From Metabacillus litoralis (GTDB taxonomy: Bacteria; Bacillota; Bacilli; Bacillales; Bacillaceae), in NCBI RefSeq assembly GCF_020524045.1, contig NZ_JAIVKL010000008.1, positions 206,925 through 270,924 on the forward strand: 64,000 nt of DNA, written 5' to 3'. Made by a program: the position numbers and the translations under genes. How positions within the stretch are numbered: the stretch's first letter is position 1; each line of letters opens with the position of its first letter. Below, piece by piece: positions 1 to 9,205 of the stretch. The notes below the pieces were generated by a model that saw only the letters and a list, made by a program, of their open reading frames with translations, was not told the DNA's origin and did no database searches.

Positions 1-968
1 ATGGTTGTACTAAACAAATCAGAACTAAATTTATAACGTGAAAAAGTATTTATTAATAATTCAGGCAGTATGGCTAGGCCTATTCTTAAACCAGGAAGCA
101 TGATTTTCGAAAAACTTTTTAAATAAATCACTCTTCCCGTTGGGTCATAGGTAAACATAGGGTCTGATTTGGTATTTAAATCCAGATCACCAAATATGTC
201 ATCTTCTACAATATAAACATCATATTTAGTTGCAAGTTCTACAATTTTCTTTTTTACTTTGTTAGAGTAACTATGGCCTAGAGGATTATGAAATCTAGGA
301 ATGATATAAAAAAACTTAATGTTGTTATGTTTAAACAAATACTCTAATCGCTCTAAATCTATTCCTTCCATATCTACTTCAATACCAAACGTCTTAACAT
401 GATGAACTTTCACAGATTCAATCATGCCAGAATATGTGGGCTGTTCAACTAGTATATTTGTTTTTCCATTAGGAAAAGGCATATGTACGAGCAAATGAAG
501 AGCCTGTTGTGATCCAGATGTAATTAAGATTCTTTGGAGATCTGTAAATACTTGCCGATCTTGCAAGTGTTTCGTCAATTCCTTTCGCAATGAAGGTAAG
601 CCCTGCTGGTGAGAATACGTAAAAAGTTCTTCTTTATATAAATTAATCGCTTGATTAAAACAATGTTGAAAATCTTCATATGGCATTGCTTTTTTATCAG
701 GACCTGCGGAAAGAAAATCAATTATGACCTTATTCGACTTGTCATTCATATGATTTTCATGGTTTACAACATAATATCCACTTTTTGGTATGGAATAAAT
801 TAAATGTTGATTTTCTAATTCATTATAAGCTTTAATTATTGTATTTTTACTACAGCTATACTGCTCAGATAACATTCGAATCGAAGGGATTTTTGTTCCA
901 GACTTAAGGGAACCATCGGTAATTTTCTTTTTTAAATCATCCATAATAAGACTATATTTTGTATTCAT
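1..968 (-). CDS. MocR/PdxR-type GntR regulator, C-terminal part outside the window
   Basis: This frame stays open from an ATG at 968 to the window edge, so about 322 residues are visible and the C-terminus is missing. The N-terminus (about 1-70) is a GntR winged helix, with KIPSIRMLSEQYSCSKNTI. The rest is a fold-type I aminotransferase-like domain with SFSKIMLPGLRIG, where Lys288 is the expected PLP-binding lysine. MocR proteins use PLP or an aldehyde adduct as effector, and many control a divergently read neighbour. Here that is the acetyltransferase starting at 1083, with a 114-base gap that should hold both promoters. The effector and target cannot be deduced from the sequence. Confidence 0.9.
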   Translation of the reverse strand, partial: MNTKYSLIMDDLKKKITDGSLKSGTKIPSIRMLSEQYSCSKNTIIKAYNELENQHLIYSIPKSGYYVVNHENHMNDKSNKVIIDFLSAGPDKKAMPYEDFQHCFNQAINLYKEELFTYSHQQGLPSLRKELTKHLQDRQVFTDLQRILITSGSQQALHLLVHMPFPNGKTNILVEQPTYSGMIESVKVHHVKTFGIEVDMEGIDLERLEYLFKHNNIKFFYIIPRFHNPLGHSYSNKVKKKIVELATKYDVYIVEDDIFGDLDLNTKSDPMFTYDPTGRVIYLKSFSKIMLPGLRIGLAILPELLINTFSRYKFSSDLFSTT

Positions 969-1082
969 GAGTGAATGACCTCCAAATCTGTACCTATACA
1001 GTTAATGAAAAATAGGATGTTCATTAGTAGATAAAACCTCTATGTTATTAGTATATCATTGTTTTAATAGGGGGCATGTTTA

Positions 1083-1499
1083 ATGGAGTGGTACAAAGAT
1101 GGTTATACAGTTGATGATACGAAAACTAGAATGGATACAGATGCTATTTACAATATGCTTTCAAACAGCTATTGGGCATCAGCGCGAACCAAGGAAGTGA
1201 TTATTAATAGCATGAAAAACTCCATTTGTTTTGGTGTATTTGAAGGTGAAAAACAAATAGGTTTTGCAAGAGTAATTACAGATTATTATGTTTTTGCGTG
1301 GATTTGTGATGTAATTATCCATGATAATTACCGAGGAAAAGGATTAGGTAAAATGTTGCTCACGTGCATTATGGAACATCCCGACATTCAAGTGAAATCT
1401 TTTGGACTTTATACAAAAGATGCTCATACACTTTATAAGAAATTTGGTTTTACTAATGTGGAGACAATGCAATGTAAAATTTCACACCAGGAGGGCTAG
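1083..1499 (+). CDS. GNAT family N-acetyltransferase
   Basis: This 138-residue protein has the usual length of a single-domain GNAT enzyme. The acetyl-CoA pyrophosphate-binding motif is RGKGLGKMLL, after the core strand that ends in VIIHDNY. The C-terminal LYTKDAHTLYKKFGF segment is also typical. It would transfer an acetyl group from acetyl-CoA to an unknown amine. It is read divergently from the MocR-type regulator, so MocR control is likely by analogy. A start at 1083 follows a GGGGCATGTTTA leader. Confidence 0.9.
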   Translation: MEWYKDGYTVDDTKTRMDTDAIYNMLSNSYWASARTKEVIINSMKNSICFGVFEGEKQIGFARVITDYYVFAWICDVIIHDNYRGKGLGKMLLTCIMEHPDIQVKSFGLYTKDAHTLYKKFGFTNVETMQCKISHQEG

Positions 1500-1600
1500 T
1501 ACGTAAATAAACCTTTTTCTAATTTTAATTCATATACTTGCGATATAATACATTTAACCATATAGAAATGAAATAAAAGCACAAAAGAAGGTATATGCAT

Positions 1601-2920
1601 ATGAAACAGATACAAGGAAAAACCGTGGAGGAATGGGTAAAAATTCATCCAATTATTAATCAGGTGATCAATACGGAAGAAACACTGTGGATCAATTCCA
1701 ACCATAAAAATTTTGAAGAGGCGATCGAAAAAATCACGTTAACAATGGATGAAGTGGTAGATGCTGAGGAAAGATTGAGAAGATTTGCTCCTTACTTAAT
1801 GGCTGTTTTTCCCGAAACAAAACCGAATGGTGGCATAATTGAGTCAGGTCTTGTTGAAATACCAAGCATGAAAATCGCCATGGAAAATCACTTTAACAAA
1901 AAACTAACTGGTCATTTGCTTCTTAAATGTGATCATACTTTACCAATTTCAGGTTCAATCAAAGCTAGAGGTGGCATTTATGAGGTGTTGAAGCATGCCG
2001 AAGAGATTGCACTTAAAAGTAGGATGTTAACAGTTGATGATGATTACAGCATGTTAGCTCAACCTCACTTTAAAGAGCTTTTTTCTCAGCATTCAATTTC
2101 AGTTGGGTCAACAGGAAATTTGGGATTAAGTATTGGAATAATAAGTGCAAAATTAGGGTTTAAGGTGTTTGTTCATATGTCAGCAGATGCAAAGCTATGG
2201 AAAAAGGATTTATTAAGAAAAAGCGGTGTTACAGTCATTGAGTATGATTCAGATTATAGTGTGGCCGTTGCTGAAGGTAGGAAACAGGCAGAAGAAGATG
2301 AAAGAATGCATTTTGTTGATGATGAAAACTCGAAAGATCTCTTTTTAGGTTATGCTGTAGCTGCATTGCGACTAAAACAGCAACTTGAAGAACGTAAAAT
2401 CTATGTTAATGAGGAGCAGCCATTAATCGTTCATTTGCCTTGTGGCGTTGGAGGTGGACCTGGCGGGGTAGCTTTTGGGTTGAAATTAGTTTTTAAGGAT
2501 AACGTCCACTGTTATTTTGCAGAACCAACACATTCTCCAGCCATGTTATTAGGTTTAGTCACAGGATTACATGATAAGATATCTGTTCATGATTTTGATA
2601 TAGATAACATAACTGAAGCAGATGGATTGGCTGTTGGAAGACCATCTGGATTTGTAGGGAAAATGTTAGAAGAATTAATTAGTGGTGTTTATACTGTTGA
2701 AGATCAACATCTTTATCAATTGCTTTATATGTTAATTAAAACAGAGAATATATGGTTAGAACCTTCTGCAGTCGCTGGTTTTCCAGGAGTCATGAAGCTA
2801 AATGCTATTAAAGATGGTAACCATTTAGTTTGGGCAACTGGAGGAGATATGCTTCCGGATATTATTCATAAAGACAACTATTTGAGAGGAAAGAAGTATT
2901 GGATAAATCGACTGCAGTAA
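1601..2920 (+). CDS. dsdA: D-serine dehydratase (D-serine ammonia-lyase)
   Basis: This is a PLP enzyme of fold type II that converts D-serine to pyruvate and ammonia in the cytoplasm. SGSIKARGG carries the PLP lysine (Lys121 counted from 1601). [10 protein letters not shown] and [12 protein letters not shown] are the glycine-rich phosphate and cofactor loops. The length of 439 residues is normal for DsdA. Two in-frame ATGs exist at 1595 and 1601. The AAGAAGG site ends at 1591, so 1601 has the better spacing. No LysR-type dsdC lies nearby. Transcription should stop at the hairpin at 2966-3008. A role in D-serine detoxification or catabolism is expected. Confidence 0.93.
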   Translation: MKQIQGKTVEEWVKIHPIINQVINTEETLWINSNHKNFEEAIEKITLTMDEVVDAEERLRRFAPYLMAVFPETKPNGGIIESGLVEIPSMKIAMENHFNKKLTGHLLLKCDHTLPISGSIKARGGIYEVLKHAEEIALKSRMLTVDDDYSMLAQPHFKELFSQHSISVGSTGNLGLSIGIISAKLGFKVFVHMSADAKLWKKDLLRKSGVTVIEYDSDYSVAVAEGRKQAEEDERMHFVDDENSKDLFLGYAVAALRLKQQLEERKIYVNEEQPLIVHLPCGVGGGPGGVAFGLKLVFKDNVHCYFAEPTHSPAMLLGLVTGLHDKISVHDFDIDNITEADGLAVGRPSGFVGKMLEELISGVYTVEDQHLYQLLYMLIKTENIWLEPSAVAGFPGVMKLNAIKDGNHLVWATGGDMLPDIIHKDNYLRGKKYWINRLQ

Positions 2921-2965
2921 GAGTAAATCACTTCAAAGAAATAGTATTATAATAGACGATTTTTA

Positions 2966-3008
2966 AAACATCAGTAACCTAAAACTAATCAAAGGTTACT
3001 GATGTTTT
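2966..3008. terminator. Bidirectional terminator between converging genes
   Basis: AAACATCAGTAACCT at 2966-2980 pairs with AGGTTACTGATGTTT at 2993-3007. A-rich and T-rich flanks serve both strands. The right arm encodes the last residues and stop codon of the minus-strand ArAE gene, so the hairpin overlaps its coding end. Confidence 0.85.
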
Positions 3009-4012
3009 AATTGGTTAATTAGTTTTTCTAGACGATTTAAATGAAAGGAATAATCAATAATAGATGATAAGACAATCAGCAAGCGAACATTTTGATCGGA
3101 ATTTTGTAGATATAATTTCAGTTTGAGTTCAAAGCTTTTCTTAAAATCTTCTTTTTCAAAGCTTGTATGATTTTCCTTTATTTTTCCTTGGTACTTTAAT
3201 AGTAGAAATTCATGATATTTAATTAAGTGTTCAAGTTGATCATCAAAAAATTGGGTGTCTTCATCAATTTTTTTACTTTGGAAAAAGTGTTCCTCGATAT
3301 TCTCTAAAAGCTGTTCTCCTTCTTGCAGTGTTTTAAACAACTGCCGAAAAACTAGGATTTCTCTTCCGTGAAGTTGGTTTGATTTTTTCCCAAGTTTTGC
3401 TCTCTCTTCATCAAATAACAAATATTGCTCTTCTAATTTCTTAATATCACTTTTAAATTTCTTACTGTGCTCCTGATACGTTGCCTCAGTTAACTCATTG
3501 GAAATGGCTGTTCTAATGAGTAAGGACATATTGTGAAACGTGGTTTCAACAAGCTGTACAAACGTTTTTTTGTATTTTGGTGGAAATATGAGTAAGTTGA
3601 TTAAAATAGCAGTGCATGTCCCAATTAAAATCACATAAAATCTTTCTAATGCAAAGTAAATATCCTCACTTCCAGCAGCACTCATAACAGCTAGGACCGT
3701 AACAAGTGTTAATGGAATCGTACTTTGTAAATTCATTTTTATACTTATCGCAATAACAAGGATAATGACAAAACCAATAATTACAGGATTTTCGCCAAAG
3801 AAATAGATGAAAAATAGTGAAATCGTTGCTCCGATTGTATTAGCCATAATTTGATCGACCATTTGCTTCCATGTACGATAAATAGAAGGCTGAATAGCTA
3901 GAATGGCCGCAACCCCTGCAAAAACAGAAAGCTCAAAATGAAATAATGAACATATGTATATCGATAAGGACACTGCTAATCCTGTTTTTAAGATGCGTGG
4001 ACCAAAAGTAAT
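2996..4012 (-). CDS. Aromatic acid exporter (ArAE/FUSC-like) family membrane protein, probable ATT start
   Basis: The N-terminal half is a membrane block with several hydrophobic helices. The C-terminal half is soluble and helical, as in the Bacillus ArAE/DUF939 family (YgaE/YqjA type). The first standard start is GTG at 3973, but it would remove the family's conserved start, here FGPRILKTGLAVSLSIY. That segment is in frame upstream. A GGAGGG site sits six bases before an ATT codon at 4012, and a TAG closes the frame at 4028-4030. I therefore place the start at ATT, giving 338 residues. The substrate is unknown. Confidence 0.8.
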   Translation of the reverse strand: MTFGPRILKTGLAVSLSIYICSLFHFELSVFAGVAAILAIQPSIYRTWKQMVDQIMANTIGATISLFFIYFFGENPVIIGFVIILVIAISIKMNLQSTIPLTLVTVLAVMSAAGSEDIYFALERFYVILIGTCTAILINLLIFPPKYKKTFVQLVETTFHNMSLLIRTAISNELTEATYQEHSKKFKSDIKKLEEQYLLFDEERAKLGKKSNQLHGREILVFRQLFKTLQEGEQLLENIEEHFFQSKKIDEDTQFFDDQLEHLIKYHEFLLLKYQGKIKENHTSFEKEDFKKSFELKLKLYLQNSDQNVRLLIVLSSIIDYSFHLNRLEKLINQLKHQ

Positions 4013-4540
4013 GCTGAACCCTCCAAACTAAAATCATAAATTAAGTGTGTATCATAAAATCATTTTACCTTACTTTTTCCGTATCATAAAGCAATGATGA
4101 GTTTCATCTTTTAATAATGGATTTGTGTACAATAAATAATACAAATAACCGAGTATTTGTCATTGATGACGAATAGAGACGATAAGATCATCAATAATAC
4201 TTACATTCTAGCAATCTTCTAATGTAATGGAAATCTATAAATGGAAATAAGGAAATTTACTGATTTACTTATCAATTGGATATTTATGTTAAACTATAAG
4301 TGTGAAAATGAAAATGACTAGTTATAAATAAAACTATTTATTTTAAAGACTGTTGAATAATAATACTTAAACTTATATGAGAACTTCAAGGGTTCATCAT
4401 ACTGGGAGGTTATTGGAACAGCCTTGGTGAAATTACTATTTGTAAAGCAAAAGTATATCTTTGTACATTCAATGAACAACAGTTAAATGAAGAATTCGTA
4501 ATAAATTCTAATAAAGTTCAACTATTTAGGAGGAAGATTA
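4013..4540. other. Intergenic region of 528 bases, no gene recognised
   Basis: This AT-rich gap between divergent genes must hold promoters for the ArAE gene and the DJ-1/PfpI gene. I see no open frame with a ribosome site, no strong hairpin and no copy of the repeats described elsewhere in the window. Confidence 0.5.
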
Positions 4541-5155
4541 TTGCCTACAAAGAAACAATGGAGCGTTGGTATTTTACTTTTTAACGAGGTTGAGGTTCTT
4601 GATTTTGCAGGACCATTTGAAGTTTTTTCTGTCACTACATATGAAGATTTTGAAACAAAAGCATTTTTAGTAAGCACCATTTCAGAAACAGGTGAAATTA
4701 TTTCTGCTAGAAACGGATTGAAAGTTCAACCAGACTACAATTTTGAGAATGCTCCTTTATATGATATCATCGTGATTCCTGGTGGACCAGGAGTTCAAGA
4801 AACCGAGATTCATAATAAACGAGTTTTAAAATGGATAGCATCTCATTCGCAAAATGTAAAAATAATGACCTCCGTTTGTACGGGTGCTTTCTTGCTAGCG
4901 AAAGCAAAATTACTTGATGGCAAACAAGCGACAACACATTGGTTAAGTTATCATCGACTTCAAAAAGACTTTCCAAGAATAGAAGTGCTAAGAGATGTGA
5001 AATTCGTTGATCAAGGTAATATTATTACTTCAGCAGGGGTTTCAGCTGGGATAGATATGTCTTTTCATATAGTAAATCGACTTCTAGGTAGTAAAATAGC
5101 AGAAAATACAGCTAAAGGTATGGAATACAATATTAAATTAGGTAAGATAAATTAG
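4541..5155 (+). CDS. DJ-1/PfpI family protein
   Basis: This is a stand-alone 204-residue DJ-1/PfpI domain of the type found in isonitrile hydratases and at the N-terminus of some AraC regulators. No AraC helix-turn-helix follows. The nucleophile elbow is SVCTGAFLLAKAKLL with Cys113, and DIIVIPGGPG precedes it. The C-terminal part has TSAGVSAGIDM. The start is TTG at 4541, after TAGGAGGAAG with good spacing. Family members act as hydratases, amidases, glyoxalases or stress sensors, so the substrate cannot be assigned. Confidence 0.88.
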   Translation: MPTKKQWSVGILLFNEVEVLDFAGPFEVFSVTTYEDFETKAFLVSTISETGEIISARNGLKVQPDYNFENAPLYDIIVIPGGPGVQETEIHNKRVLKWIASHSQNVKIMTSVCTGAFLLAKAKLLDGKQATTHWLSYHRLQKDFPRIEVLRDVKFVDQGNIITSAGVSAGIDMSFHIVNRLLGSKIAENTAKGMEYNIKLGKIN

Positions 5156-5322
5156 TTAGGATACTCATCTTATATTAAAGATAACGTATTTTTTCTTAAC
5201 ATGGTTATATTGTTGATGATCTCTTATATAAAAAAACCTCATAGAGTATGATCTCAAGTTAAATTTAGATTACTGCAATAGAATTATGCAGTATTATAAT
5301 AAATGATTGAGAAAGGATTAAT

Positions 5323-5628
5323 ATGGACACTTTAATTTTAATATTATTTTTCATCGTTTTAATATCTCTTAATATTGCGTTTTTTTTATTGTTTAAAAGG
5401 GGAAAATTGAATCTTATTTTATCAGGCATCTTTATGATGATTCTTGCACCAATTCTTGGTTTTTTATGCGGTGCATTATTTCATCACTTTTATGATTGGG
5501 GTTCAGGAGGAACAGGTGAAGGTGCTGGATATGGTGGAGCAATTTTAGGAATAATCACTTTAATGAATGGTGTTCTTATTTTGGTGATTGGAATCATCAA
5601 ATGGTTTATACTTGTCGTAAAAAAGTAA
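5323..5628 (+). CDS. Small membrane protein, unknown
   Basis: This 101-residue protein has three or four hydrophobic segments and a glycine-rich loop, WGSGGTGEGAGYGG, between the second and third. A GAAAGGA site precedes the ATG at a normal distance. No family is recognised. Confidence 0.65.
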   Translation: MDTLILILFFIVLISLNIAFFLLFKRGKLNLILSGIFMMILAPILGFLCGALFHHFYDWGSGGTGEGAGYGGAILGIITLMNGVLILVIGIIKWFILVVKK

Positions 5629-5653
5629 AAAGTTTCATTAGAAGAAGTGCTAG

Positions 5654-5836
5654 TTCCTTTTTGAAATAAGTGGGCAAAAATGGTTTTATATAAATACTGC
5701 ACAATTAGAGAATAAGGAAATCATTAAAGCAAGAAATGAAAAGGCGATCAAAAATGTTCCTTTAGAGCAATTATATTGTACTCATTGTGGATTTGCTTCT
5801 ACTCATCATGGAAACATTTTACCTAAAGAAGAGTAA
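5654..5836 (+). pseudogene. Remnant of a gene with a CxxC zinc-ribbon-like end
   Basis: A frame without any start codon runs from just after a TAG at 5651 to a TAA at 5834. It encodes a charged helix followed by LEQLYCTHCGFASTHHG, a pair of cysteines with nearby histidines that looks like half of a metal site. There is no ribosome site. I read this as the 3' end of a decayed gene. The family is not recognised. Confidence 0.4.
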
Positions 5837-5921
5837 TGGGCAAAATTAAAATAAGTTGTTGATATTTCTAATGAAATTTTTGGGTTAAAGACGAGCCAAG
5901 AAAAATAGCGATCAACACACA

Positions 5922-5953
5922 AAAACAGCTTTGTACATGGTACAAAGCTGTTT
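5922..5953. terminator. Terminator after small-gene copy 1
   Basis: AAACAGCTTTGTAC and GTACAAAGCTGTTT form a nearly perfect stem with a three-base loop. It lies directly downstream of the minus-strand 48-residue gene at 5976-6122 and could also stop plus-strand transcripts. Confidence 0.8.
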
Positions 5954-5975
5954 ATTATATCATTGGAATTTTAAA

Positions 5976-6122
5976 TTACATATAATCGTAAACAGAGTCT
6001 TCTAAGTAGAGCCAGTGATAGTATTCAATTTGTGGATCTGTCATTTCAGACATTTCTTTTTCATTGAATTTTTGTTTTGCTAACAATTCCTTCACTTTTG
6101 AGTCTCTGGCTTGTTTACTCAT
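5976..6122 (-). CDS. 48-residue protein, copy 1 of a triplicated small gene
   Basis: The frame encodes a 48-residue acidic-ended protein beginning MSKQARDSKVKELLAKQKF and ending LEDSVYDYM. TAGGAGGA lies seven bases before the ATG. Copies 2 (9542-9688) and 3 (13713-13859) are on the same strand. Copy 2 encodes the identical protein despite base changes. Copy 3 has two replacements (Q4V, L40F) amid several silent changes. That pattern shows selection on the protein. The EMTDPQIEYYHWLY segment faintly resembles small Bacillus proteins of the BH0509 type, which I would not rely on. Each copy has its own conserved promoter and terminator. Function unknown. Confidence 0.88.
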   Translation of the reverse strand: MSKQARDSKVKELLAKQKFNEKEMSEMTDPQIEYYHWLYLEDSVYDYM

Positions 6123-6199
6123 TTTTAAATCCTCCTATAATATGAGAAGTAACGTTGATGCTACATTCATGTAAGCGATTTCTTTTATTACTTACTTTT

Positions 6200-6229
6200 A
6201 TTATATATCTCAAACTGAGATTAAACCAA
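6200..6229 (-). promoter_or_regulatory. Promoter with a palindrome in the spacer, copy 1
   Basis: On the minus strand, TTGGTT (-35) and TATAAT (-10) are 18 bases apart. The spacer contains ATCTCA-3-TGAGAT at 6207-6221. The same arrangement recurs with identical spacing at copies 2 and 3, where the central three bases vary but the arms do not. This is what an operator for a dimeric repressor looks like. The regulator is unknown. Confidence 0.75.
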
Positions 6230-6393
6230 TATCAATTATAGATGATTTTTTCAAGAACTGATATAGAAATGTTATTTATCAAGAAAGGATCTAATTTGCT
6301 TTCAGTAAAAATAGCCAAAGAGACGTTTTATCATTTTTTTAAGTAAAGATAAATGGTTAAGACAAGGTTAAAATATGTATATGTAGTTAGTAG

Positions 6394-6885
6394 TTATGAA
6401 TTTTCGGGTATTCGTGAATTATCAGATTTACGAACCGCGGCAATAAACATACGAGATAGAAGAAATGTTAATGTTAATGTAAAAAAGCTAAAATAAATAT
6501 TCCAACCTTTTTTAAATTTAATAAGTTTTGTATGTTGTTCTAATAAGTATTCAACTAAAGTCATCGGAATACTAAAATAGAGCGTTTTAACTACAATCAT
6601 CACTTTATTTGAAACCTTAGTTGCTTGATTATAATAAATACATGCTACTGGAAAAAGTAGATAATCAAAAATAAAGCTTATATCGAACCATTTAAACAAG
6701 CTTACAGGATAAACTAATCTATCTTTAGTGACGGCAATTTTATCAAGAATCGATGAAATGTATCCTTTAAACAGGAAAATTAATAGCCAATCTTTAGTTG
6801 GGGGTTTTCTAATTAAGTTTATAAATGTTAACACACCAAAAATAAGTAAAAATCGAAGGAAATTTTTTTCAAAAGTAAGCTTCAT
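6394..6885 (-). CDS. CBO0543-like multi-pass membrane protein
   Basis: This 163-residue protein has about five hydrophobic segments and a C-terminal charged tail. The layout and phrases such as YNQATKVSNKVMI match the CBO0543 family of small Bacillus membrane proteins, some of which lie near sporulation genes. Its role is unknown. It lies upstream of copy 1 of the small gene on the same strand, but that cassette has its own promoter. Confidence 0.65.
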   Translation of the reverse strand: MKLTFEKNFLRFLLIFGVLTFINLIRKPPTKDWLLIFLFKGYISSILDKIAVTKDRLVYPVSLFKWFDISFIFDYLLFPVACIYYNQATKVSNKVMIVVKTLYFSIPMTLVEYLLEQHTKLIKFKKGWNIYFSFFTLTLTFLLSRMFIAAVRKSDNSRIPENS

Positions 6886-7566
6886 AATTATACCTCTACT
6901 TTAACGTGCGAAGAATTGTATTTACTTTTATATTGCATTTAGGTTAGGTAATTTATACATTAAACATGATGATCTAAAAGAATAAAAATAGATGAAACCT
7001 AACATTTCTTGAAAACCTACATTCTAAAGTGTTACAAAAACAGCTTCTATCACATAATTTACGTATAAAGATGTATGCTAAAAAATTGATTTACTAAGGC
7101 TATTTTCGTAAACTTTGTTGCTTTAACAACTCCAAATTCACAGCACTATATAAAGCATAGTGGCATCTCTTCTTCATAGGATAGTACCTATTTTACTATA
7201 ACAACAATCTTCCCACTGAATCTTCCCACTGCATAATTAGGTCTTTTAGCAACAATCTTTCAGAAAAGAGCCTTTACTAAAGAATGATACGGTAGACATT
7301 TGATTACTGTTGTTTCTAGGAAATGTTTAGGATTAAAGGTTAAGAGGAAATAATTCTCCTGAGAAAAATTGTTTCGAGAGTTATATCACATGAAAGTAGA
7401 AATAAAAAAAAAGCATGAAAATAGCGATGATCAAGAACATTTCACTAATTTTTAGTACTTTACGCTATTCTATTATCCGTGCTAGAATAAAAAAACTGCA
7501 TTAAAATTTATATTTAATTTTTTCTTTCATAACACTATTTTACGATAAATAGATAGGTGTGGTTAG
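6886..7566. other. Intergenic region of 681 bases holding a dispersed repeat
   Basis: No gene is seen. The middle is occupied by the inverted-repeat element at 7095-7275. The rest is AT-rich and must hold promoters for both flanking genes. Confidence 0.6.
7095..7275 (-). repeat. MITE-like dispersed repeat, copy A
   Basis: This is the longest copy (about 181 bp). Its ends form imperfect terminal inverted repeats: AAGGCTATTTTCGTAAAC at the left and, read from the right, AAGGCTCTTTTCTGAAAG, both continuing into TTGTTGCT. The interior contains GAAGAAGAGATGCCACTAT on the minus strand, which recurs in other copies. It also holds a direct duplication of ATCTTCCCACTG. It encodes no protein. Confidence 0.7.
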
Positions 7567-8589
7567 ATGCAAAGACGGAGAGTACTTGTCATAATAGCTA
7601 GTTTAATAATAATTTGCTTTAGCCTATACTTCATTCTTTACCATACAAATTCAACAAAACAGCTTAATGTTGAAACAGAGATTATGAATGAAGCAATAGA
7701 TTCTGCTGCTGAGAATATTGATGAAGTGATAACCGAGAAAGAAAGTGATTCTTTAGATAAAGAAGTTAATAAAGAGGAGCAGGCTGTTGATGTTTCTATT
7801 AATATTGTTGATGAAGAACTGCCAGCAGCTGAAGAGGTTGCAAGCAATGAAAAAAATACACTTACAGAAGGTATAAATGAAAAGGTTAAGCAGGTAGTAG
7901 AAGGTGTTTTCAAATTATTCAAAAAAGACTTAAAGGTTGTGGCAATCGGGGATTCACTCACACAAGGTGTAGGAGATGAAACAGAGAATGGCGGATATGT
8001 TGGTATTCTAAATCACACATTTGAAAATAATAACATTAATGTGAGTATTGAAAATTATGGGAAAAAAGGGAACCGTTCCGATGAATTGCTAAAACGTCTA
8101 GAAAAGAAAAAGATTAAAGCATCCATTCAACAAGCTGATATTGTTTTCGTCACAATAGGTGCAAACGACATTATGACTATCGTCAAAAACAATATTACAA
8201 ATCTTCATATAGAGCTATTTAATGAAGAAAGAGAAGAATACATCAAGAGATTAGAAGCTATAATCAAAAGAATAACTGAAATCAACCCAAACACAAAGAT
8301 TTATATAGTTGGTTTTTATAATCCATTTGATCGATATTTTCCAGAAGTTCAAGAATTACAAATGATTATTAATGATTGGAATGAAGCTAGTAAAACTGTT
8401 ACAGAAGAATTTGATCATGTAAGATATATTCCTATTTTGGATTTATTTAGTAATTCCGACATCGAATTATTATCAAAAGATCATTTCCATCCAAACACTA
8501 ATGGATATAAACTTATGGCAAAGCGAATACTAGAAAACATGGAAGAAATAAGCGTTGAACAAAAGGGTAGTAAGCAAGAAAAAGAATAA
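7567..8589 (+). CDS. SGNH/GDSL hydrolase, membrane anchored
   Basis: The 340-residue protein begins with a hydrophobic anchor (about 7-26) and a low-complexity acidic linker (about 35-115), so the enzyme domain is outside the membrane. Block I is GDSLTQG with nucleophile Ser130, block III is GANDIM, and block V is KDHFHPN with Asp305 and His308. It resembles the lipase/acylhydrolase YpmR of B. subtilis with a longer linker. Likely substrates are lipids or acetylated wall polymers. It appears monocistronic, ending at the terminator at 8657-8707. Confidence 0.88.
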   Translation: MQRRRVLVIIASLIIICFSLYFILYHTNSTKQLNVETEIMNEAIDSAAENIDEVITEKESDSLDKEVNKEEQAVDVSINIVDEELPAAEEVASNEKNTLTEGINEKVKQVVEGVFKLFKKDLKVVAIGDSLTQGVGDETENGGYVGILNHTFENNNINVSIENYGKKGNRSDELLKRLEKKKIKASIQQADIVFVTIGANDIMTIVKNNITNLHIELFNEEREEYIKRLEAIIKRITEINPNTKIYIVGFYNPFDRYFPEVQELQMIINDWNEASKTVTEEFDHVRYIPILDLFSNSDIELLSKDHFHPNTNGYKLMAKRILENMEEISVEQKGSKQEKE

Positions 8590-8656
8590 CGTTATGCTAT
8601 TATCAGCATCTTATAGGTACTAACCAGATAAAATATCTCTAAAAAGTACCTAATCT

Positions 8657-8707
8657 AAAAAAGCTATGTATGTAGGTAAAGTGTTTCTACCTATTTACAT
8701 AGCCTTT
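8657..8707 (+). terminator. Terminator of the SGNH hydrolase gene
   Basis: AAAAAAGCTATGTA and TACATAGCCTTTTT pair, extended inward by GTAGGTA/TACCTA, and the stem ends in a T run. A tandem array starts about 50 bases further on. Confidence 0.75.
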
Positions 8708-8741
8708 TTAAATGGGTTAGTTTGGCGGATTGTGTCGAAAA

Positions 8742-8846
8742 ACTAATATGTTAACTATTTTGGCAAATAAAAAAAGCTTTTTAGCAAATAAATTACTCTT
8801 TTCAGCAAATAAAATGGCCAAAACAGCCAATAAAATTTTCTATTTC
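8742..8846. repeat. Tandem array with a 21-base period (array 1)
   Basis: GCAAATAAA or close variants begin at 8763, 8784, 8805 and 8826, exactly 21 bases apart, with a weaker unit near 8742. Bases between the cores are not conserved. A frame through the array gives repeated LANK/SANK peptides, a by-product of a period divisible by three. It lies after the terminator of the SGNH gene. Confidence 0.75.
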
Positions 8847-9205
8847 TCAACTATGTCTAATCATCATAAGCAACATTTACATGAATTAATCGCTAATATA
8901 GACAAATTAGCGGTTTGATTCATTCTTTTAAGGATATTTGTTAGAACATTCTCTTGCTTGAAATAACTTTTTTAGTAGTATAAAATGAATAACGTATTTT
9001 AATATATTTCCGGCAACTACATTGTATATACAGAAACTAGCTTTTCTCTAAAAATTTAGGATTTGAGGTTCTATCCATTTCACTTTTGAGAATACAAAAT
9101 TCATAAACTTTAACTAGAGTGTTTTTTAAAAAGCTGTATTCAATATATATAGCAACTTAATTATGAGGTAGAACTTAGATTATTACTACGTGTTCTGCGA
9201 ATATA

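Noticed and set aside
1496..1705. A minus-strand frame over the start of dsdA
   Set aside because: It overlaps a well-supported gene and has no ribosome site.
6207..6221. Assigning the palindrome to Fur, PerR, LexA or CodY
   Set aside because: ATCTCA-3-TGAGAT does not fit the consensus sites I know for these regulators.
8730..8918. A plus-strand frame giving LANK/SANK repeats
   Set aside because: It lacks a ribosome site and follows exactly the 21-base array; the repeats come from the DNA period, not from a protein.
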